From Bacteroidales bacterium (lineage in GTDB: Bacteria > Bacteroidota > Bacteroidia > Bacteroidales > P3): DNA of 8,990 nucleotides. Each line of letters starts with the position of its first letter. Within the stretch, counting starts at the first letter, position 1. The notes under the pieces are model-generated. The model did not search any database, was not told where the DNA came from, and worked only from the letters and a program-made list of their open reading frames with translations. The stretch is from contig CAAGNU010000040.1 of NCBI GenBank assembly GCA_900771365.1, positions 1 to 8,990 of the forward strand. Direction: 5' to 3'. The position numbers and the translations under genes are program-made. This document shows, one piece after another, positions 5,088-8,990 of this stretch.

Positions 5088-6268
5088 TATTTAAGGAAAT
5101 TCACCGTGTCGTCGCCGAACTTCTTGTTGATTTCGTCGGCGACTTTCATCAGCTTTCTGTGCCGCTCGTCTTCGGGTTCGGTGAAAAGGTCGAGCTGGAG
5201 GCCCTCTTCTTCTGATATTTCGCTCAGCACCACGCCGGCCTGCTTGTACTGAAAGCCCTTTCTGTACAGCTCGTTCAGGATGGCGACGGCCGTCTTGGTG
5301 AGCGTCGGCGTGTCGGCAGTGGGGGAGGGAAGGCGGCGGCTGGCGCCGTTGCGATACTGGGCCAGGTCCTCGCGGTGGCGGTTGGTGGAGAGGAAGACGC
5401 CCACGCTGTTGCAGACGCTGTGCTGCTTGCGGAGTTTCGCCGCGCAGTCGGCCACGAAGGTGCGGATTGCGTGCTCCAGCGTGTCGCAGGAGTCGGTCAT
5501 GTAGGCAAACGTGCGGCTCTGCGAGATAGACTGCTGGCGGTCGGGACGGTGAAGGTCGATACAGGGTATGCCCTGCAGCTCCTGCCATGTGCGGAGCCCC
5601 GTGGTGGACATCAGCCGGCTCACCACCTTCTCGTCGCATTCCACGAAATCCTGGGCTGTGAGAATGCCGTTGTCGGTCAGCTTCTTTCTGTATTTTCTCC
5701 CGATGCCCCACACGTCGGCAATCTCAAGCATCGAGAGGGCTTTCTGCCGGCTCTCGGGCATGAGGACGCAGATGCCCTCGTAGCCCTTGTAGCGCTTGGC
5801 GTAGTGGGTGGCCACCTTGGCGAGGGTGTAGCTCTGCGAGCATCCGCAGCTCACGGGGATGCCTGTGGCGTCGGCGATGAGGTCTTTCACCTTCTTGGTG
5901 TAGAAACGCATCTCGCCCGGGTCGTCAAGAGGCAGGGTGCCGAAGAACTCATCGACCGAGTACTGGATGAAGTCCTGCACAATCTCCTGCTGCTGCACGG
6001 CTTCCATGATCTGGTGCGAGATGCGGCGGTACTTCTTATGGTCCACCTGACAGACGACCACGTCGTTGAGTTTGAGGAGGCTGCGCACTTGGAACATGGG
6101 TATGCCGCGCTTGAGTCCCAGCGCCTTGGCCTCGGGCGTGAGGGCGAGGATGATGCCTCCGCCGTTCTCGTTGTCGTTGGCCACAACGACAGGCTTGCCC
6201 GCCAACTCGGGGTTGGTGGCCACCTCGCACGAGGCGAAGAACGTGTTGCAGTCGATGTGCAGATACAT
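5087..6268 (-). CDS. umuC: Y-family translesion DNA polymerase, UmuC-like
   Basis: A 393-residue error-prone DNA polymerase. Metal ligands are D6 in LHIDCNTFFASCE and D106-E107 in YSVDEFF. F11 occupies the steric-gate position, where E. coli UmuC has Tyr. A helix-hairpin-helix motif VWGIGRK lies at 186-192, followed by the little-finger region (SISQSRTF at 247-254). QLDLF at 358-362 matches the beta-clamp binding motif at the equivalent site of UmuC (QLNLF). The ASCE and VWGIGR signatures favour UmuC over DinB. It is shorter than E. coli UmuC (422) and stops 31 residues after the clamp motif, so the usual C-terminal segment seems absent. The stop codon is formed at the junction with the GTGAAC element. 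No umuD-like gene is adjacent. A promoter is predicted at 6325-6355. The gene is strongly G/C-rich at third positions. Confidence 0.9.
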   Translation of the reverse strand: MYLHIDCNTFFASCEVATNPELAGKPVVVANDNENGGGIILALTPEAKALGLKRGIPMFQVRSLLKLNDVVVCQVDHKKYRRISHQIMEAVQQQEIVQDFIQYSVDEFFGTLPLDDPGEMRFYTKKVKDLIADATGIPVSCGCSQSYTLAKVATHYAKRYKGYEGICVLMPESRQKALSMLEIADVWGIGRKYRKKLTDNGILTAQDFVECDEKVVSRLMSTTGLRTWQELQGIPCIDLHRPDRQQSISQSRTFAYMTDSCDTLEHAIRTFVADCAAKLRKQHSVCNSVGVFLSTNRHREDLAQYRNGASRRLPSPTADTPTLTKTAVAILNELYRKGFQYKQAGVVLSEISEEEGLQLDLFTEPEDERHRKLMKVADEINKKFGDDTVNFLK

Positions 6269-6284
6269 GGTGTCAGGCCGTTAA

Positions 6285-6312
6285 GTAGAGACGCGGCGCA
6301 CCACGTCTCTAC
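6285..6312. repeat. Palindrome at the predicted mRNA 5' end of the polymerase gene
   Basis: GTAGAGACG (6285-6293) and CGTCTCTAC (6304-6312) are perfect 9-bp inverted arms around a 10-nt loop. On the minus strand it lies between the predicted transcription start (about 6319) and the ATG at 6268. The polymerase mRNA would therefore begin with a stable stem-loop a few nucleotides from its 5' end. From memory, palindromes of the GTAGAGACG type recur between genes in Bacteroidota genomes, so this may be a dispersed repeat. Confidence 0.75.
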
Positions 6313-6324
6313 ATTTTCAGCCCG

Positions 6325-6355
6325 CAAAATTACGAAAAAAATCCGACATGGCAAA
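6325..6355 (-). promoter_or_regulatory. Bacteroidota-type promoter for the UmuC-like polymerase
   Basis: On the minus strand, TTTG (6355-6352) and TAATTTTG (6332-6325) are separated by exactly 19 bp, matching TTTG-N19-TAnnTTTG. The predicted start near 6319 gives a leader of about 50 nt containing the GTAGAGACG hairpin. No LexA-like box is evident. Confidence 0.65.
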
Positions 6356-6450
6356 AACTATTTTTCCACATTGGAAAGAACGGTCGAAGAAAAATAATAA
6401 TATGTATAATAAATATTAAAATTCCGCGTTATTCGTAAAAAATCGATTCT

Positions 6451-7917
6451 ATGAAATTATTAGTACGACTGACTCTTACACTGCTCATTTTCGTATCGCT
6501 AACCGCACAGGCACAGACTAATATTACTATCTCGGGTGAGGTGGCTGACGGCGCCGGCAAGATGGTGTCGCTTTATCGCTATAGCGACATGCTTACTTGT
6601 GGCGAGGTGCTGCTCGACCAGGCTGAGATTGCCGAGAACGACCATTTTGAGCTGCATGCCTACGCCAACTATCCCACCATGATGATTGTGCAAATTGAGA
6701 ACTACAGCCAGTCGTTTTTTGTAGAGCCCGGTCGCGAATACGAGGTATATGTCCCGCAGTTTGATTGGAATATTGACGAGAAGAAGAATGTGTTCCTCGA
6801 CCCCGAGGTGCTGCCGTTGCATTTTCTTAATATGCCTGCTGACGACCTTAACGCGCTTATTTCCAATTATGAATATGTCGTAGCGAAATATTTAGACGAA
6901 CATCGTTTGTGGTTCGACAGCCGTTTCCGCCCCCAAAAACGTTATTTCGACAGCCTGGTGGCCGAGGTGAAGCGCTTGGCACCCGATACCCGCAACGAAT
7001 ATTTCAACCGCTATAAGCGCTACCAGCTCGCAAGTCTCAAATACAGCCTCCGTTTCGACTCGCGGAGTAATCTCTTCACCACCTATATCAAAAATCAGCC
7101 GATACTTTATTACGACGACAACTATTTGTCGTTCTTCACAACCTTCTTCGCCAACAGCGTATCCAAAGGCACCAAGAAGATACCCGCATGGCAGCTTGGC
7201 CATTGGGTCAACACGCTCAACCTGCCCGTCTTTATCGACTCGCTGGGTACCGACACCTTGCTGCGTAACGAGCAGGTGCGTGAGCTTGTGGCGTTGCAGG
7301 CCTTGCAGGAGGCCTTCTACCAGCCCCGTTACTATGAGGCCGACAAGGTTGTGAAGATGATAGAGATGATAGGTGAGAAAACTAAGTTCGCCGACCATAA
7401 GACCCTTGCACAGCGATTGATAGAGACATTGAAGCAGGTGGAGGAAGGCTGCGCGATGCCCTCATTCACGCTTCCTAATGTTGACAAAGAGATGGTCTGC
7501 CTCGACAGTCTGAAGGGCAAGTGGGTATATATCTCTTTTGTTCGCGTAGGCGACCCCAACTGCATTGGCGAGATAGAGACGATGGCGCATTTCTACGACA
7601 CCATCCGTTCGAAAAGCCCTAATGTAGAGTTCGTTACTATATCGTGTGACCGCGAGTTCCAGAAGATGTACCATTGTTTAAAAAATACCAAGAAAGGACA
7701 GAAATACAATTGGACGTGGCTTCATTTCGATGGCAACTATGAGCTCCTTCAGCATTATGGCGTAGTGTCCTACCCCTATTTCATCCTGCTCAACCCCGAA
7801 GGCAATCTCCAGTACAACGTCACGCCCGCACCAGCAAGCGGTTTTTTAATGCGCGGCCCATGGATTCCCAAACAGAACAAGAGCAACGAAAGTGAAGCCT
7901 CGTTTCTGCGCTACTAA
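6451..7917 (+). CDS. DUF4369/TlpA-like thioredoxin-fold protein with a degenerate active site
   Basis: A 488-residue exported protein with a signal peptide (1-21, ending AQAQ). Residues about 24-102 look like the beta-rich N-terminal domain (DUF4369-like) common in Bacteroidales thiol-disulfide proteins. A long helical middle follows (about 125-330), then a TlpA/AhpC-like thioredoxin domain (about 335-455). Where the family normally has WCxxC after the first strand, this protein reads FVRVGDPNC: the first cysteine is replaced by Asp368 and only Cys371 remains. The cis-proline loop is kept (SYPYF, Pro442). Classical disulfide reductase chemistry is therefore unlikely; a binding role or one-Cys chemistry is possible. 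No clear promoter was found in the AT-rich gap upstream. The Nudix gene starts 19 bp after its stop. Confidence 0.8.
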   Translation: MKLLVRLTLTLLIFVSLTAQAQTNITISGEVADGAGKMVSLYRYSDMLTCGEVLLDQAEIAENDHFELHAYANYPTMMIVQIENYSQSFFVEPGREYEVYVPQFDWNIDEKKNVFLDPEVLPLHFLNMPADDLNALISNYEYVVAKYLDEHRLWFDSRFRPQKRYFDSLVAEVKRLAPDTRNEYFNRYKRYQLASLKYSLRFDSRSNLFTTYIKNQPILYYDDNYLSFFTTFFANSVSKGTKKIPAWQLGHWVNTLNLPVFIDSLGTDTLLRNEQVRELVALQALQEAFYQPRYYEADKVVKMIEMIGEKTKFADHKTLAQRLIETLKQVEEGCAMPSFTLPNVDKEMVCLDSLKGKWVYISFVRVGDPNCIGEIETMAHFYDTIRSKSPNVEFVTISCDREFQKMYHCLKNTKKGQKYNWTWLHFDGNYELLQHYGVVSYPYFILLNPEGNLQYNVTPAPASGFLMRGPWIPKQNKSNESEASFLRY

Positions 7918-7936
7918 TCTTTTAATCAGTTGAAAG

Positions 7937-8635
7937 ATGGAACAGCCGACAAGTTTTTCCCGCCCCAAAGTATCGTTGGCAACAGATTGTGTGGTGTTCG
8001 GTTTTGACGGATACCGCATCAAGGTGCTGCTCATCAAGCGCAAGATTAATCCCTTCTTAGGCATGTGGGCTTTCCCTGGAGGCTTTATGCTGGAGCATGA
8101 GACGCTGAATGAGTGTGCTGTTCGCGAACTTCACGAAGAAACAGGTCTGCATCCATATTTCTTAGAGCAGTTCCATGCTTTCAGCGATATAGACCGTGAT
8201 CCTCGCGGACGTGTGGTTTCTGTGGCCTATTTTTGTCTTATGCCTACGGCTCAGGTGCAGGGCGGCTCAGATGCAGAGGAGGCACAATGGTTCGACATCC
8301 ACGAGCTTCCTGAGATGGCATTCGACCATAAGGAGATTTTCAACATGGCGCAGAGCAGACTGCGCGAACGAATCTATTTCGAGCCTATCGCCTTTGGCCT
8401 GCTGGATAAGAAATTCACCATGTCAGAGCTTCAGCGTGTGTATGAGGTCGTTCTCGATGTTCAGTTCGATCGTCGCAACTTCCAGAAAAAGATGCTTGCC
8501 AGCAATATCATTGTCCCACTTGACGAACAACGCCGTTCCGAGAACGGTCCCAGCAGACCCGCCACGCTCTATTCCTTCAAGAAGGAAGATTACCATTCTT
8601 TCAAGAACTCCATAGGTTTCAGCCTGGAGTTTTGA
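7937..8635 (+). CDS. Nudix hydrolase domain plus winged helix, NrtR/AraR-like regulator
   Basis: A 232-residue cytoplasmic protein. Residues 10-140 form a Nudix domain with an intact Nudix box, G49-x5-E55-x7-R63-E64-L-x-E67-E68-x-G70-L71, inside FPGGFMLEHE...REL.EETGL. The C-terminal part (about 148-218: ERIYFEPIAFGLL, FTMSELQRVYE, FDRRNFQKKML, RPATLYSF) has the winged-helix layout of NrtR-type proteins, in which the Nudix fold senses an ADP-ribose-like or sugar ligand and the winged helix binds DNA. In Bacteroides a member of this group, AraR, controls arabinose use. The intact Nudix box means catalysis may be retained. It lies 19 bp after the TlpA-like gene, suggesting one transcript. Two similar operator-like sites lie downstream (8723-8741, 8837-8855), but no target gene is in view. 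A plain ADP-sugar hydrolase is the alternative. Confidence 0.85.
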   Translation: MEQPTSFSRPKVSLATDCVVFGFDGYRIKVLLIKRKINPFLGMWAFPGGFMLEHETLNECAVRELHEETGLHPYFLEQFHAFSDIDRDPRGRVVSVAYFCLMPTAQVQGGSDAEEAQWFDIHELPEMAFDHKEIFNMAQSRLRERIYFEPIAFGLLDKKFTMSELQRVYEVVLDVQFDRRNFQKKMLASNIIVPLDEQRRSENGPSRPATLYSFKKEDYHSFKNSIGFSLEF

Positions 8636-8722
8636 GATATTGTTAATTATTCCCTAAATATTGTTGTAGAATATTGTATATTATACTGTTGCACGATATT
8701 TTCCCATATTGGCTCTTTTAAT

Positions 8723-8741
8723 GTGTAATTTTTACGCAAAT
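8723..8741. promoter_or_regulatory. Operator-like site 1, partner of 8837-8855
   Basis: GTGTAATTTTTACGCAAAT is identical to the site at 8837 at 17 of 19 positions. Its first 15 bases form an imperfect palindrome, GTGTAAT-T-TTTACGC. The two centres are 114 bp apart, close to 11 helical turns, an arrangement suited to two bound dimers on the same DNA face. That it binds the neighbouring Nudix-winged-helix protein is an inference from proximity only. Confidence 0.4.
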
Positions 8742-8836
8742 AACAGCACATGATTGTGTGTTTTGGATTGTATTTGATCTTCATGAGAAAAATATAAAAA
8801 AATATTTACTTGATATTCAGTTTTATAAAGTAATAA

Positions 8837-8855
8837 GTGTAAAATTTACGCAAAT
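8837..8855. promoter_or_regulatory. Operator-like site 2, partner of 8723-8741
   Basis: GTGTAAAATTTACGCAAAT contains the near-palindrome GTGTAAA-A-TTTACGC, with one mismatched pair. It repeats the 8723 site in the same orientation. It lies just upstream of a weak -7-like TATTTTG (8858-8864), so a bound protein could block a rightward promoter if one exists there. Confidence 0.4.
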
Positions 8856-8879
8856 TTTATTTTGTATTAAGGAAAATGA

Positions 8880-8990
8880 TTATCCGCATTGTACCGAAGC
8901 ATAGGTTCTGTGCTTGAAAGTAGGCTTGTATGACGTCGCGGCCAAAACAATCCTATCAAACATCCTATCTCCGAAATACATTCTGTTGAA
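8880..8990 (-). CDS. Possible 3' end of a gene entering from the right edge (doubtful)
   Basis: On the minus strand the frame is open from the window edge for 36 codons to a TAA at 8882-8880. It includes internal methionines (Met4, Met10) and reads MFDRIVLAATSYKPTF, then KHRTYASVQCG at the end. I cannot assign a family. A run of 36 codons can arise by chance, and it may equally be part of a dispersed repeat or the leader of a gene beyond the edge. If real, it would converge with the Nudix gene and place the operator-like sites between two gene 3' ends. Confidence 0.25.
   Translation of the reverse strand, partial: FNRMYFGDRMFDRIVLAATSYKPTFKHRTYASVQCG

Larger units (their letters stand above)
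8636..8990. other. AT-rich intergenic region downstream of the Nudix gene
   Basis: No convincing complete gene is present on either strand. The region holds loose repeats of ATATTGTT-like octamers (8637, 8658, 8671 and, as ATACTGTT, 8683), two operator-like sites listed separately, and a minus-strand open frame entering from the right edge. The sequence TATTTTG at 8858-8864 resembles a -7 box but is one base short of the consensus and has no good -33 partner. No T-tract terminator hairpin was recognised after the Nudix stop codon. Confidence 0.6.

Noticed and set aside
4989..5252. Plus-strand 87-codon frame beginning in the second palindromic element
   Set aside because: It is a read-through of the repeat into the antisense of the polymerase gene, with no gene-like support.
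5375..6397. Plus-strand 340-codon open frame opposite the polymerase gene
   Set aside because: Antisense shadow of the UmuC-like gene, which has intact catalytic motifs; this frame has skewed composition and runs over the polymerase promoter.
8637..8690. Iteron-type replication origin from ATATTGTT-like octamers
   Set aside because: Only four loose copies with irregular spacing (21, 13 and 12 bp) in AT-rich DNA, with no replication gene nearby.

Overview
The window reads as chromosome from a Bacteroidota species, most likely order Bacteroidales (Prevotella/Bacteroides-like). Three putative promoters fit the phylum's TTTG-N19-TAnnTTTG pattern or come close, start codons follow A/T-rich leaders without Shine-Dalgarno sequences, and the protein set is typical of the order: an Omp85-type barrel, a DUF4369/TlpA-like protein, a UmuC-like polymerase and a Nudix/winged-helix protein. 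No rRNA, tRNA, CRISPR array or intact transposase gene was seen.

Layout. (1) 1-470: six copies of a 41-bp tandem repeat running off the left edge, then a G-rich hairpin and a promoter. (2) 471-1340: two tandem, related small secreted proteins of unknown function. (3) 1341-1752: a 149-bp long inverted repeat built from nested GGATTTGCAATCC palindromes (REPIN/MITE-like), a perfect 20-bp palindrome, a G-rich tract and a promoter. (4) 1753-4970: a GltS-family sodium/glutamate symporter, a small Cys-cluster membrane protein and an Omp85-type outer-membrane barrel, all on the + strand. (5) 5087-6268 (-): a Y-family (UmuC-like) translesion polymerase without a neighbouring umuD, convergent with the barrel gene. 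(6) 6451-8635: a TlpA/thioredoxin-fold protein lacking one active-site cysteine, then a Nudix-winged-helix protein 19 bp downstream. (7) 8636-8990: an AT-rich region with two near-identical operator-like sites and, on the minus strand at the edge, a short open frame of doubtful status.

The block 1753-6268 is visibly richer in G+C at codon third positions than 471-1340 and 6451-8635. The most distinctive content is the intergenic repeats. Two GTGAACW-heptad palindromic elements (3138-3208 and 4975-5087) sit exactly at the 3' ends of three genes; they contain or contribute the stop codons of two of them, and their cores lie in opposite orientations. Together with the 41-bp array, the REPIN-like element and a hairpin at the predicted mRNA 5' end of the polymerase gene, four repeat families occupy most of the intergenic space. 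I see no convincing new multi-gene system. The strongest leads are the repeat families, the single-Cys TlpA protein and the possible Nudix-regulator sites.
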